A DNA stretch of 60,260 nt, taken from Sulfolobales archaeon. Lineage in GTDB: Archaea; Thermoproteota; Thermoprotei_A; Sulfolobales; NBVN01. The stretch spans positions 1 to 60,260 of the forward strand of contig JAOAKQ010000005.1 in the NCBI GenBank assembly GCA_026419835.1, read 5' to 3'. The position numbers were made by a program, and so were the translations under genes. Below are positions 7,989-16,530 of this stretch, one piece after another; position 1 is the stretch's first letter; the number at the start of each line of letters is the position of its first letter. The notes under the pieces were generated by a model. That model was not told the origin of the DNA. It ran no database searches and saw nothing but the letters and a program-made list of their open reading frames with translations.

Positions 7989-8554
7989 GATGCGTAGTGG
8001 GTGGAGGTGAGGTCTTCGAGCACGTGGCGAGGCTGCACGGTTCTAGAGCTGCGGAAGCTCTTAGAGAGTACGTTCCTCTCTACTGCGCTGAGCCACTCGA
8101 AGTCTACTTAATGAGAGCTGAGCTCATGCACGCTGTGGAGAGGATACTGAAGAGCGGCCGGTTCCCGTATTTCGCCGGTTTCTACGCTGGGAGACTTAGG
8201 TCCGACAAGCCTAGGTTCATCCCATCCCACGTACTCTTAGATAGATTGTACAAACACATCGGGCACCCAGTTAGAGCTGTGAAGATCTCCGACGCGGGGA
8301 TCAGAGTAGTTCTGTACGGGAGAGACGTTCTAGCTGAATCGGTCGTCGAGTGCTTCGAGCCTGTGGAGGCCGGCGAGGTAGTCTCTATTACAGGACCGGA
8401 CGGCTACGTCTACGCAGTGGGTCTCTCGAAGATATCGAGCTGCGGTGAGATCGGTAGGCTGAGAGAGAAGGACGTGGTTGCTAAGACGATCTTCGACCTC
8501 GGGTGGTACTTGCGGAGTGGCACGGTGCCGCGAGAAGCTAGGTACAAGGTGTAG
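7985..8554 (+). CDS. PUA-domain RNA-binding protein, Nip7/UPF0113-like
   Basis: This is a protein of about 189 residues with an N-terminal pre-PUA domain (FEHVARLHGSRAAEALREYV) and a C-terminal PUA-like domain with a GPDGYVYAVGLSKISS beta section. The closest family I recognise is Nip7/UPF0113, which binds pre-rRNA during ribosome assembly. I start it at TTG 7985, overlapping the methyltransferase stop as TTGA; ATG 7961 and GTG 7997 are alternatives. Coupling to an RNA m5C methyltransferase suggests both act on the same RNA. Family membership is likely but not certain. Confidence 0.65.
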   Translation: MRCVVGGGEVFEHVARLHGSRAAEALREYVPLYCAEPLEVYLMRAELMHAVERILKSGRFPYFAGFYAGRLRSDKPRFIPSHVLLDRLYKHIGHPVRAVKISDAGIRVVLYGRDVLAESVVECFEPVEAGEVVSITGPDGYVYAVGLSKISSCGEIGRLREKDVVAKTIFDLGWYLRSGTVPREARYKV

Positions 8555-8664
8555 ATGTATCAGCGGTCGACTTCACGTACCTCAGGTTTTAATGGCTTGA
8601 GGATAGAAGTTCGTGGTGGAGTAGGTTAAGAACTAGAGGAGATGTCGGGAGCATCGCCGTACCG

Positions 8665-9933
8665 GTGCTCATAGGCTCCATACCGGACTCGGTTATAAGT
8701 TTAGTGAGTATGGTTGTAGCTTCTAGAATAGGTACTGAAGCGGTTGCCGGCACCGGCCTAGCCTCGTACCTGTTCTTCGTAATGAACGCAGTGATGTCTA
8801 TCTTCATGGTCGGGCTTCTGGTCTACTGCTCCCAGGCCTTCGGAGCCGGTAGAAGAGATTTAGTGGAGAGGGCCGTCGGGGAGTCACTACTAGCAGCCCT
8901 CGCGATATCAGCCGCCGTCCTCGCAACATCCTACATCTGGCTACGCAGCTACACGGAGATACTCTCGGGAGGTCAGGAGGGGGTTAGCGCCGTTGCCACT
9001 GCGTACCTGAGCTTCAGAATCCTCTCGATCCCGGCGCTAATGGTGAGCTCCGTTCTAGCCTCTTCCTATAGAGCCGTGGACATGCCGTGGATACCTGCCT
9101 ACTCTTCGATAGCTACGGGGGTTTCCAGCGCTGTCCTCATACCCTCGCTGGGACTGGGATACCTACACCTACCCAGGTTGGGGGTTGAGGGCTTGGGTGT
9201 TGCGTCAGCGCTATCTCAGTACGTAGGTCTAGCTCTCTACGCGTTCTTCAAGCCCCCGTTCAAACTACGCATAAACATCTTCTCTAGAACGATACTCAAG
9301 GTACTAGCGATAGGTTTCCCGGCATCGGTAGAGAGAGTAGTCGGTAGCTTAGGGCAGAACATCTACATAAACGCCGTAGCTAAGTCCGGCGTGAAGGCGC
9401 TGGCAGCACACAACATAGGGTTGAGTATCGAGGGTGTGCTCATAAACCCGGTGTTCGCTGTAAGCATAGCCGCTTCAGCTAGAGTCGGTCAGAGAGTTGG
9501 GTCGAACGAGTTCGAGAGACTGGACTCGCTAGTAGGAGAAGCACTGAAGATAGGTATCTCCTGGATGGCCGTAGCTACGGCTCTACTACTAGCAATATCA
9601 CCGGTAGCCGGGAGCTTCTTTACTCAGGACCCTCACGTCGCCGGGCTAGTCACAGTGTACCTAGTTCTAGCGGCTATATCTGAGATAGGGTTCGGAGGTT
9701 CTCTCGCACTCTACGGAGTTATCAGGGGCATGGGCAGCACTTGGGTACCTCTAGCGGTGAACTCCTTCACGGTCCTCGTACTTCGCGCAGCGCTAGCTCA
9801 AGTACTGCAGCCTGCCTACGGAATATACGGCGTCTGGTTTACTCAGATAACCGATATGTACGGTAGGTTCGCTATATCCTACGCACTGTACGAGAGGTTT
9901 AAATCAAAACTACTCGTAAAGCTGGTGAGGTAG
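8665..9933 (+). CDS. MATE family efflux transporter
   Basis: A 422-residue integral membrane protein with about 12 hydrophobic segments in two repeated halves (GLASYLFFVMNAVMSIFMVG; LVTVYLVLAAISEIGFGGSL), the MATE pattern. It would export cationic or organic compounds against sodium or proton gradients. The usual MATE N-terminus (a GD..I.LP pattern) is encoded upstream of GTG 8665 as GDVGSIAVPVLIG, back to a TAA at 8590, but that stretch has no ATG, GTG, TTG or CTG. The true start is therefore unsettled. A TATA-like TTTTAA lies at 8587-8592. Substrate unknown. Confidence 0.8.
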   Translation: MLIGSIPDSVISLVSMVVASRIGTEAVAGTGLASYLFFVMNAVMSIFMVGLLVYCSQAFGAGRRDLVERAVGESLLAALAISAAVLATSYIWLRSYTEILSGGQEGVSAVATAYLSFRILSIPALMVSSVLASSYRAVDMPWIPAYSSIATGVSSAVLIPSLGLGYLHLPRLGVEGLGVASALSQYVGLALYAFFKPPFKLRINIFSRTILKVLAIGFPASVERVVGSLGQNIYINAVAKSGVKALAAHNIGLSIEGVLINPVFAVSIAASARVGQRVGSNEFERLDSLVGEALKIGISWMAVATALLLAISPVAGSFFTQDPHVAGLVTVYLVLAAISEIGFGGSLALYGVIRGMGSTWVPLAVNSFTVLVLRAALAQVLQPAYGIYGVWFTQITDMYGRFAISYALYERFKSKLLVKLVR

Positions 9934-9937
9934 GTGC

Positions 9938-10666
9938 CTACATGTACATCTTAACCTTACTCTCAGCCTCCTTGACGGCCTCCTTAAGCATCTCCTCGGC
10001 TTCCTCAACGACCTTAGAGTGCTCTATGAGCTCCCTCACGTCTATGGAGACGTTCAGCAAGCTGCCGACCTTCTTAACTGCCACCGAGGCTGCCTTAGGA
10101 TCGTACTTACTCGGGTCCGTGTACGGGAGGATTACGAGTGTTGGAACGCCCCTTATCTCAAAAGCCATTGTTAGTAGGGCTAGCGGACCGACTATGTAGA
10201 GCCCCTTGGGTAGGGGGGGTTCCGCGAGCTCCCACCCGCAGTTGTTTATGCAGACCCACGAAAGCTCCTCACCACCTACTCTAAACTTCGAGTTGAGTCC
10301 TCCAATTAAGATGGCTCTACTCCCACCTACGGATGTAAACCAGTCGGCGATGGCCTCAACAAAGCTCTGTCTCTCGGGAGTGTGGGGTATTACGTTATTC
10401 AGTAGGAACAGGACGTTCTTCTCGGAGTGCGCGAATATTTCAAAAGGAGTAACTACGCCGTAGTCGTCTATTGCTGTGAAATCGGGCATGTACCTCGTGA
10501 ACACAGTCCCTACTTTAACTGCGCCCAGCTTCTTCACCATGTACCTAACCGCTATAGTACCGACGTACCCGAACCCCGGAAAGCCCGTTACGAGGATCCA
10601 GTTTCTCCTCTCACTCAAGACCTTACTGCCGCTTTTTGAGATCGCGACCTTGACCGACCTAATCAC
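9938..10666 (-). CDS. PAC2-family (proteasome assembly chaperone-like) protein
   Basis: A 242-residue cytosolic protein with the PAC2 layout: WILVTGFPGFGYVGTIAVRY near residue 25, the central LIGGLNSK, GPLALLTMAFEIRGVPTLVI and a charged helical C-terminus. Archaeal members (PbaA/PbaB-like) bind proteasome-related complexes, though for most the role is inferred from eukaryotic PAC2. It follows the PUA gene on the same strand with an 8-base overlap and ends four bases from the converging MATE gene. Confidence 0.8.
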   Translation of the reverse strand: MIRSVKVAISKSGSKVLSERRNWILVTGFPGFGYVGTIAVRYMVKKLGAVKVGTVFTRYMPDFTAIDDYGVVTPFEIFAHSEKNVLFLLNNVIPHTPERQSFVEAIADWFTSVGGSRAILIGGLNSKFRVGGEELSWVCINNCGWELAEPPLPKGLYIVGPLALLTMAFEIRGVPTLVILPYTDPSKYDPKAASVAVKKVGSLLNVSIDVRELIEHSKVVEEAEEMLKEAVKEAESKVKMYM

Positions 10667-11159
10667 CTCTACACGCCCTTAATCTAACGGCAGAACCTCT
10701 AATAAAGTCTAGGACCTCTACAGGCGATAGTCTTAGAGTACCGACGCATAGAAGTCCATCCGACTCATCGACAACTAAAACCTCGTCGCCGGGCCTCAGA
10801 CCCTCATCCACGTAGAGAACGTGCCTCGAGAAAACGGACGAGCCGTACTTAACGAGGTCTTCAGCTACTTCAGACACCACGACGCACCTAAGCTTAGGGT
10901 AGCTAGTAGCTCTATGAATGAGCAGAGCTCCGTAGATAGACGGTATTAGAGTGTGGGTGTAGGCTCTAACTGTAAACAAGACCCTCCCGGATTCATCTAG
11001 TACTGCCCTGATTCTTCTGGTCGCTCTCGAAATCCTCAAGTAAGCTGAATCGGGTACTACCCTCGCACCGATACCGAAACCAAACTGGTAGTCAGCTATA
11101 GACCTAAGTACCGAGACCTCATCTCTCGTCGCCGGCCTCGTTAAGTACACCCAGACCAC
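10659..11159 (-). CDS. Separate C2-PUA part of the archaeosine tRNA-guanine transglycosylase
   Basis: The 166-residue product matches the C-terminal half of euryarchaeal TgtA: a C2-like region (QFGFGIGARVVPDS), then a PUA domain with SVFSRHVLYVDEGLRPGDEV and a terminal GSAVRLRACRG. In many crenarchaea this half is a separate gene, and the catalytic half is encoded 140 bases upstream here. The PUA domain holds the tRNA 3' end so that buried G15 can be reached. The start is GTG 11159, preceded by GGTAGGTGG and by an in-frame TAG directly before it. Assignment as the TgtA partner rests on domain content and adjacency. Confidence 0.7.
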   Translation of the reverse strand: MVWVYLTRPATRDEVSVLRSIADYQFGFGIGARVVPDSAYLRISRATRRIRAVLDESGRVLFTVRAYTHTLIPSIYGALLIHRATSYPKLRCVVVSEVAEDLVKYGSSVFSRHVLYVDEGLRPGDEVLVVDESDGLLCVGTLRLSPVEVLDFIRGSAVRLRACRGD

Positions 11160-11298
11160 CTACCAAACAACTACGCATCCCACCACATCTCACAGCATCC
11201 TCCTAGAAACTAAAAATAGCGTAGTCGGCGAGCCGGCCTAGGTCTTGCCTCAGCTCACTACCTCAACTTCCGCAAGTCTAGTAATAGCACGGACTGCT

Positions 11299-12897
11299 TC
11301 ACGTCTCGCAGATCTCTACGAAGTCTACTCTCGAGCAGTCCGCGAGTGAGCACACGTTCTTTTTAACTACGTCGGCTCTAGACCAGTAGTACTTACTGCA
11401 TGTGAAGATCGCTACCTCGCTTCTAGTGTTCTTAACTAGCTCGACCATGGCTCTAAACATCTTATCAGCGATCTTCCTAGAAGAGGTGTGGGAGATCTCG
11501 CACTGGGAGTACGGGTAGGTGTGGGAGATCTCCGCGGGAACTAAGTTGAAGAAGGGTACGTAAACGAGCTTCACGTAGTTCTCCGGGCTTCTCCCCCTCC
11601 TGCGTAGGACCTCAACCACTTTTCTGTAGATCCTGGACTCGATGAACGGCCTATCTCTTAGGTCCCCGGGGAGGAGAACTACCGGCTTAGCGTGGTCTTC
11701 TGAGAGCGCGTACTTGAGGTACTCCTTCAAGAAGACCCTGTGCCTGATCAACTCAGGTCTGTAGTACGATGTGGTTTCAACGAGTAAGATACCTCTACCG
11801 GCACCTCTAAACCTACTATCCAACTTCTCGACCCAGTCTACGTACTTAATAAACCTCCCGAAGGCGTCTCTAGCCGCTGGATGGGACCTGGCCAACCTCT
11901 CCAGTAGCTCCCACAGCCTCCCCTCCTTAATAGCTTCCTTAACCTCCCTCACGCTCTTAGCAATAACGCTGAGGTTGTGCTCTGCCAGCAGCCTGGTTCT
12001 CTCGCTCTTACTCATATCTAGTAGGTCTCTCGGTTCGAACCTACCGCAGACGGGGCAGCTGCAGGGGAGATAGCTGAGAACATCTAGCTTGAAGGTTCCG
12101 TACTCAGTCATGTACCTATCGTCTCGAGCGTACAGAATGTACGAAGCTGAATCGAACGAGTCAATACCCATGGCTACCGCGAACGGGATTAGGAGTGGGT
12201 GCCCACCGCCGAACAGGTGAACGGGTTTGTCCGCGGGTACTGCGGATTTAACTGTGAACACCATGTCCAGAACCTTCCTGAAGTCGTACTTTTCGAGTGC
12301 CTTCACCGGGCTGCCGACAGCGTAGAGACTGTAGAACTCCGAGAGCTTTCTAGACTCCAGGGCGCTCCACCTGAGTACTTCTAGGTGGACGCCTCCCTGA
12401 ACTGGGAGAACCCACGCTATCCTATCGGAGCTGCGCTTAACTACCTCTAGCGATAGGTAGGCTCTTCTAAGGGTTTCCTCAGCACTAGCTCTTGCTTCAT
12501 CTACAGTTGCGGTATCGCTCGTCGGGATATCCACGATTACAGCTACATCTGGTTCTAGAACCTCCTCGAACTCAACCAGCTCCACCGGGTCGATCGATAC
12601 TTTCTCAGTACCGTAGATGAGTAGCTGGTAGGCACCGGAATCCGTCATTACCACACCGCTGAAGTTCAGTACTTCGTGAACTCTGACCCTCCTACCCTCG
12701 ACTTTCCTCTTAATTATGTAGGCGTTGGTTATGACCTGCCTGAACCCCAGCTCCACTATTTTCTCTATAGGCAGGTCCTCGGACTGCTTGAACGGGTGCA
12801 CTACTGGGAAAAAAGCCGGGGTTTCAATAGTTCCAGACCTTAGCTCCAGCCTAGCTATCCTACCGGCGAGGTCCTTGTCTCTAAGTTCGAAGCTCAA
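11299..12897 (-). CDS. tgtA: tRNA-guanine(15) transglycosylase, catalytic subunit
   Basis: TgtA exchanges guanine-15 of archaeal tRNA for preQ0, the first step of archaeosine insertion. The 532-residue protein has the TIM-barrel nucleophile region VMTDSGAYQLL (D86), the zinc site LPCSCPVCG with a following histidine, and a C1-type C-terminal part. It lacks the PUA domain, which is encoded downstream at 10659-11159. The start overlaps the Sm-like gene by four bases, so they are co-transcribed. QueC at 58096-58911 makes the preQ0 substrate. Confidence 0.92.
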   Translation of the reverse strand: MSFELRDKDLAGRIARLELRSGTIETPAFFPVVHPFKQSEDLPIEKIVELGFRQVITNAYIIKRKVEGRRVRVHEVLNFSGVVMTDSGAYQLLIYGTEKVSIDPVELVEFEEVLEPDVAVIVDIPTSDTATVDEARASAEETLRRAYLSLEVVKRSSDRIAWVLPVQGGVHLEVLRWSALESRKLSEFYSLYAVGSPVKALEKYDFRKVLDMVFTVKSAVPADKPVHLFGGGHPLLIPFAVAMGIDSFDSASYILYARDDRYMTEYGTFKLDVLSYLPCSCPVCGRFEPRDLLDMSKSERTRLLAEHNLSVIAKSVREVKEAIKEGRLWELLERLARSHPAARDAFGRFIKYVDWVEKLDSRFRGAGRGILLVETTSYYRPELIRHRVFLKEYLKYALSEDHAKPVVLLPGDLRDRPFIESRIYRKVVEVLRRRGRSPENYVKLVYVPFFNLVPAEISHTYPYSQCEISHTSSRKIADKMFRAMVELVKNTRSEVAIFTCSKYYWSRADVVKKNVCSLADCSRVDFVEICET

Positions 12898-13349
12898 CTC
12901 CCGGACGTCCTCGGCTTCAACTTGCTCTCCATGTACTCCTGCCAGACGCTGTACAGCTTCTCAGCGAAGGGACCGGACCCCTCGACACCCTTCTCACTAA
13001 CTACGTACCTATCCAGGAACCTCACGGCGTTGGATATCTCATCAACTCTAACTGCGTCAGGCCTTACCTTAAGCCTGTCCACGGCGTAAGCGGCGAACTC
13101 CTTGGCGTTGAAGACGGCTTTCTCCTTTAGGATGATCTCCGAGACCCTGCTACCGCTTACGAATACCTTGGGTAGCTCACTACCGCTGGAGTCCCTAACG
13201 TCCTCCAGCACTAGGTGCAGTGTTAGGCCATCTACGTCAATACCCTTCAACCTACCCTCGTACCTAGTTCCATCGGATAGTCTCACTAGTACTACGTGGT
13301 CTAGTAGTGAGTACAGCTCCTGCCTCAATCTTCTAGTAGCTTCACTCAT
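12894..13349 (-). CDS. Sm-like archaeal protein with C-terminal domain (SmAP3 type)
   Basis: The first ~75 residues are an Lsm fold: Sm1 around VVLVRLSDGTRYEGRLKGID and Sm2 around PKVFVSGSRVSEIIL. The remaining ~75 residues form a second alpha/beta domain, as in crenarchaeal SmAP3, which makes ring assemblies and binds RNA. I start at ATG 13349; TTG 13361 is in frame but a TATA-like CATATTATG at about 13377-13385 puts transcription start just before the ATG. It is the first gene of an operon with tgtA. Confidence 0.82.
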   Translation of the reverse strand: MSEATRRLRQELYSLLDHVVLVRLSDGTRYEGRLKGIDVDGLTLHLVLEDVRDSSGSELPKVFVSGSRVSEIILKEKAVFNAKEFAAYAVDRLKVRPDAVRVDEISNAVRFLDRYVVSEKGVEGSGPFAEKLYSVWQEYMESKLKPRTSGS

Positions 13350-13393
13350 TTCACTACCCAAAACTAGCTGCAGAGGACATAATATGCTCTAAG

Positions 13394-14185
13394 CTAGGTG
13401 AAGCTCCCGAGAACGGACCTCAGCTCTCTCACACCGTTCAACAAGAAATCGCACTCAGATAACCTCCCGCAGGCTACCTCAGCTACAGCGTAGGGAGGTT
13501 TTGCGGAAGCAACGAACTCCACAAGATCGCTTAACCTGAGAATCCCCCGACCCGGGAGGAGGTGCGTATCGGAGAAGCCGTCGTTATCGTGTATGTGCAC
13601 AGCCTTCACAAGACCCCCTAGCCGTGCGCGAAAATCTTCGAGGGGGGTTCTAGTGATTAGTGCGTGACCTACGTCAACGCATACACCTACACTCAGCGAG
13701 TTCGCTCTCTCCAAGACACTAGCTATTCCACTAACCGAGCTACCTACGTGAGGTACGTCGGTAGTGTTCTCCACTAAAACCCACGAGCCACCGCTTACTG
13801 AGCTAGCTATACTGTCAACGAACTTAGCAGCTACTTGAATGAACTTCTCGGTCGGCGGAAAACTCGGGAGGTGCACAACGTAGAAGTTCACGCTGAGTTT
13901 ATCTAGAGCTCTTACCCACCTATAGAACCTACTCGTAGTGGAAGCTAGGCTGAGCTCGTCGGTACCGTACCTATCGTAGGGGAGGTGAACGGAGAACGCC
14001 TCGAGGGAGTAGCTAGATGCGGTGTCAGCAACTCTACCTAGCTCCGAAAACTCTCTAGTACCGCTAGCTAGGAAGTTGCTGTAGCTTAGCTCGAGAGCTC
14101 TGAATCCTCTCGAAGCTATTCTCTCAATAGCTTTAGATGGTGGTAGGCCTAGGTATATCATAGTGGACACGCTGAGCTTCGGCAA
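13394..14185 (-). CDS. Sugar phosphate isomerase/epimerase-like (AP2EC TIM-barrel) protein
   Basis: A 263-residue TIM barrel of the xylose isomerase-like/endonuclease IV superfamily. Visible metal-site pieces are VVHLPS (H), LVENTT (E), VCVDVGHALI (D and H), VHIHDND (H, D) and AVAEVAC (E). Members range from isomerases to AP endonucleases; the strong HIHDND motif and short length point to the isomerase/epimerase-like group, but no reaction can be assigned. TTG 14185 is the start. It sits 15 bases after the Pop5 gene in the L15e/RNase P operon. Confidence 0.75.
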   Translation of the reverse strand: MPKLSVSTMIYLGLPPSKAIERIASRGFRALELSYSNFLASGTREFSELGRVADTASSYSLEAFSVHLPYDRYGTDELSLASTTSRFYRWVRALDKLSVNFYVVHLPSFPPTEKFIQVAAKFVDSIASSVSGGSWVLVENTTDVPHVGSSVSGIASVLERANSLSVGVCVDVGHALITRTPLEDFRARLGGLVKAVHIHDNDGFSDTHLLPGRGILRLSDLVEFVASAKPPYAVAEVACGRLSECDFLLNGVRELRSVLGSFT

Positions 14186-14200
14186 CTTCCCACACTACTC

Positions 14201-14674
14201 CTACTGAGACTTCGTAGCTATCTTCATAGCCTTCCTCCTAGTTCCGGTGGTCGCCACAGGTACTACGATAACCTTAGCTCCACCTATCTCTCTAACCAGC
14301 GACAGTAGGAGGAGAACGTGGTTTCTCCATAGATGCTTAAACCCCAGGATACCTACACCACCAGACTCATCGTAGTATACGAGCGTAGGTCTCATAGATC
14401 CGTAGCCTAGGAAGCCGAAGAGTAGCCGGCAGCTCCTCTCTATAGCTTCTTCAACCTGACCTCTCCCAATACCAGACAGCTCCCCAGATAGCGCAACAAC
14501 TTCAAACACTAGGTACCTCTTTCTCGGCTTAACAAGCCTACTCCTACGCGCACCTAGGTAGGCTCTAACCACAGCCACGGTCTTCCTGAGCCTGAGCCAG
14601 GAGGTGAAGCTGAGGTACAAAGATATAAGTGAGAGAACCAGTGCCGCTAGAACCACCGGTAGGACGTCAAGCAA
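14201..14674 (-). CDS. rnp2: RNase P protein component 2 (Pop5/Rpp14 family)
   Basis: Residues from about 53 on match Pop5: KRYLVFEVVAL, RPTLVYYDESGGVGILGF and PVATTGTRRKAMK. It is a subunit of RNase P, which matures tRNA 5' ends, and pairs with Rpp30 encoded just upstream. The first ~30 residues (VLPVVLAALVLSLISLYLSF) form a clear hydrophobic helix followed by basic residues, i.e. a predicted membrane anchor. I recall similar extensions in some crenarchaeal homologues. The TTG start overlaps rnp3 by 8 bases. Without the helix the start would be one of the GTG codons before AYLGARRS. Confidence 0.85.
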   Translation of the reverse strand: MLDVLPVVLAALVLSLISLYLSFTSWLRLRKTVAVVRAYLGARRSRLVKPRKRYLVFEVVALSGELSGIGRGQVEEAIERSCRLLFGFLGYGSMRPTLVYYDESGGVGILGFKHLWRNHVLLLLSLVREIGGAKVIVVPVATTGTRRKAMKIATKSQ

Positions 14675-15251
14675 TGCCGGACACCAGCTCTCTCGGCACC
14701 TTTAAAACGGCTTTAGCGGCGAGGTCCTCGGGTACACCTAGAACTGAGATCAGTGCCCTCATAGCCGTTGGGTGAACCATGCTCGATATATCGGAGGCAC
14801 CGCTACACACGTAGACCTCGACCTTACCCCGCACGTAGAGTCTTAGCAGTAGGTAGTAGTAGTCTATAGGTTCTCCGCTGAGTACTCTGCGAAGCACCTC
14901 GGCGAACTCCACCTCAACGGGAATTCTCGAACCTATAACTCTCCTCATAAAATCCTTGTCTACGCCGGTGAGCTGGGTAAAGTCTATTCTAATACCACTC
15001 ACAGACCCGGAGAGCTTCGGGTAGAACTTCAGGTCCTCTCTAGAGCTCACTACCAGTACCTTAAGCCCTCTCGCACTTCTGTACCTATCTACAGCATCCC
15101 TAGAAATCTCGTACCTGGGGACTACTCGAACGTTCTCTAGGTCTCTAACTGAATCTACCTTCCCTGAAGCAACTACCCTATACCCGAGTCTGTAGGCATG
15201 CCTAGCTGTAGATCCATCAACAACTCCTCTAAAGCAAAGATCAGCTACCAC
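14667..15251 (-). CDS. rnp3: RNase P protein component 3 (Rpp30)
   Basis: Rpp30 is the TIM-barrel subunit of archaeal RNase P and works as a heterotetramer with Pop5. The 194-residue sequence has IRIDFTQLTGVDKDFMRRVI, PVEVEFAEVLRR, DYYYLLLRLYVRGKVEVYV and VHPTAMRALISVLGV, matching the family order. It is slightly short of the usual ~210-230 residues. It lies between the COG1325 gene and rnp2 with overlaps on both sides, a compact RNA-processing operon. Confidence 0.88.
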   Translation of the reverse strand: MVADLCFRGVVDGSTARHAYRLGYRVVASGKVDSVRDLENVRVVPRYEISRDAVDRYRSARGLKVLVVSSREDLKFYPKLSGSVSGIRIDFTQLTGVDKDFMRRVIGSRIPVEVEFAEVLRRVLSGEPIDYYYLLLRLYVRGKVEVYVCSGASDISSMVHPTAMRALISVLGVPEDLAAKAVLKVPRELVSGIA

Positions 15252-15693
15252 AACCCTCTCCCAGCTTCCTCAGAACGTCGCCCAGCTCTTCGTAGCGTAT
15301 GCCTTCGAAGGAAGCAACTACCTTAACTACGTCACTCCCCTCGTTCAGCGCGCACCTACCTAAGTAGAGGTCCTGCTTACTTAATCGAAAGTGCAGTCTA
15401 GCCCTCCTCTTCTCAACTCTGCTCTCCAGAGTGCTGAGTAGGATCTCTCTATCAGTTCTACCTAAACTACAGAGAACGTGCTTTAAGACCTCGGCAGCCA
15501 CGTTCTTACTTACAGATAGCTTTACCTGCTTAATAACGTTTCCGTAGTAGCCCTCCACGGTCTGGGTCCTAATACTTTGAGCGAGAACCTGCCTTAGGTT
15601 CGCCGGCACCGTATTTAGTAGAGCGCTAACGACCTTCTCTTCATCTTCCGTTGAGTGGATGAAGACCGAGAGCTCTAGAGAGATCTTCACCAT
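15241..15693 (-). CDS. RNA-binding protein, COG1325 (exosome-associated) family
   Basis: A 150-residue protein with the family features TDREILLSTLESRVEKR and LHFRLSKQDLYLGRCAL followed by VVKVVASFEG. COG1325 is known mainly from conserved linkage with RNase P, L15e and exosome genes; a direct RNA-processing role is inferred. The gene lies 10 bases after rpl15e and overlaps rnp3 by 11 bases, keeping the archaeal order L15e - COG1325 - Rpp30 - Pop5. Confidence 0.78.
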   Translation of the reverse strand: MVKISLELSVFIHSTEDEEKVVSALLNTVPANLRQVLAQSIRTQTVEGYYGNVIKQVKLSVSKNVAAEVLKHVLCSLGRTDREILLSTLESRVEKRRARLHFRLSKQDLYLGRCALNEGSDVVKVVASFEGIRYEELGDVLRKLGEGCGS

Positions 15694-15703
15694 AGCTTTT
15701 CCG

Positions 15704-16375
15704 CTACTTCTCGTAGCCTAGGTCTTCCAGAACTTCTTGAGGAGCTATTAGCCTAGCGCCCCTGGACGCTTCGTGCCTCTTCTTAAGCTCCCTCTCCTTC
15801 TGCTTCTTCTTCCACTTGTAGTGGTGAGTACCCTTCAAACCTCTACTCCTCAGCAACCCCCTCATCCTCCTACCAGCCGCCGTCTTCCCCCTGAAAACCC
15901 TGCCTCTCTGGCTCGGGTTGGCTATCCAGTTGATGTCGGGGTCCGACAGTATGGAGGGATGGTGAGGGTCTACTAGCACGACTTCGTAGTACTTGTACAT
16001 ACCGTCCTCACCTACGTAGTAGCTTCCGAGCACCTCTAGATTGGGGAACTTCCTGTTGGCTCTCTCCTCGGCTATTAGCTGAGCTGATTTCTCGGGTGCG
16101 TATCCGTAGACACCCATTCTCTTAGGCCTCCTACCGGAGCTGGGCCTCGGTCTGTTCAAGCCCCCCTTCCTAACTCTAACCCTGGCGACTACGAAACCCA
16201 GCTTAGCTTCGTAACCTATAGCTCTAGCTCTATCTAGCCTAGTCGGCTTCTCCACTTTAACAACTGCCGGCCCCCTCCTCCACTCGATCAATCTCTCCCT
16301 CATAACTTCAGCTAGAGGACCTTCGTAGAGCTTCTTCCAGTACTCGGCTATGTAGTGGTACATAGACCTTGCCAT
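15704..16375 (-). CDS. rpl15e: Ribosomal protein eL15
   Basis: A 50S subunit protein. The 223 residues include the diagnostic [65 protein letters not shown] and the basic C-terminal [17 protein letters not shown]. The start is ATG 16375; a TATA-like CTTTTAAG at about 16411-16418 lies about 40 bp upstream. It is the first gene of the operon running to the TIM-barrel gene. Confidence 0.96.
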   Translation of the reverse strand: MARSMYHYIAEYWKKLYEGPLAEVMRERLIEWRRGPAVVKVEKPTRLDRARAIGYEAKLGFVVARVRVRKGGLNRPRPSSGRRPKRMGVYGYAPEKSAQLIAEERANRKFPNLEVLGSYYVGEDGMYKYYEVVLVDPHHPSILSDPDINWIANPSQRGRVFRGKTAAGRRMRGLLRSRGLKGTHHYKWKKKQKERELKKRHEASRGARLIAPQEVLEDLGYEK

Positions 16376-16530
16376 CCGCGCTACCTGAGTACAGAGGTAC
16401 TGAACGGCTTAAAAGCATTTGAACCTAGAGAGGCTTCTCAAGGAAGTTCTTGGTGAATAGCGATTTAAGTCCTGCGACATCGCGGGATGGTTCTTTCTTA
16501 TTTCTTTAGGGAACTGTAGCAGGGAGGTAG

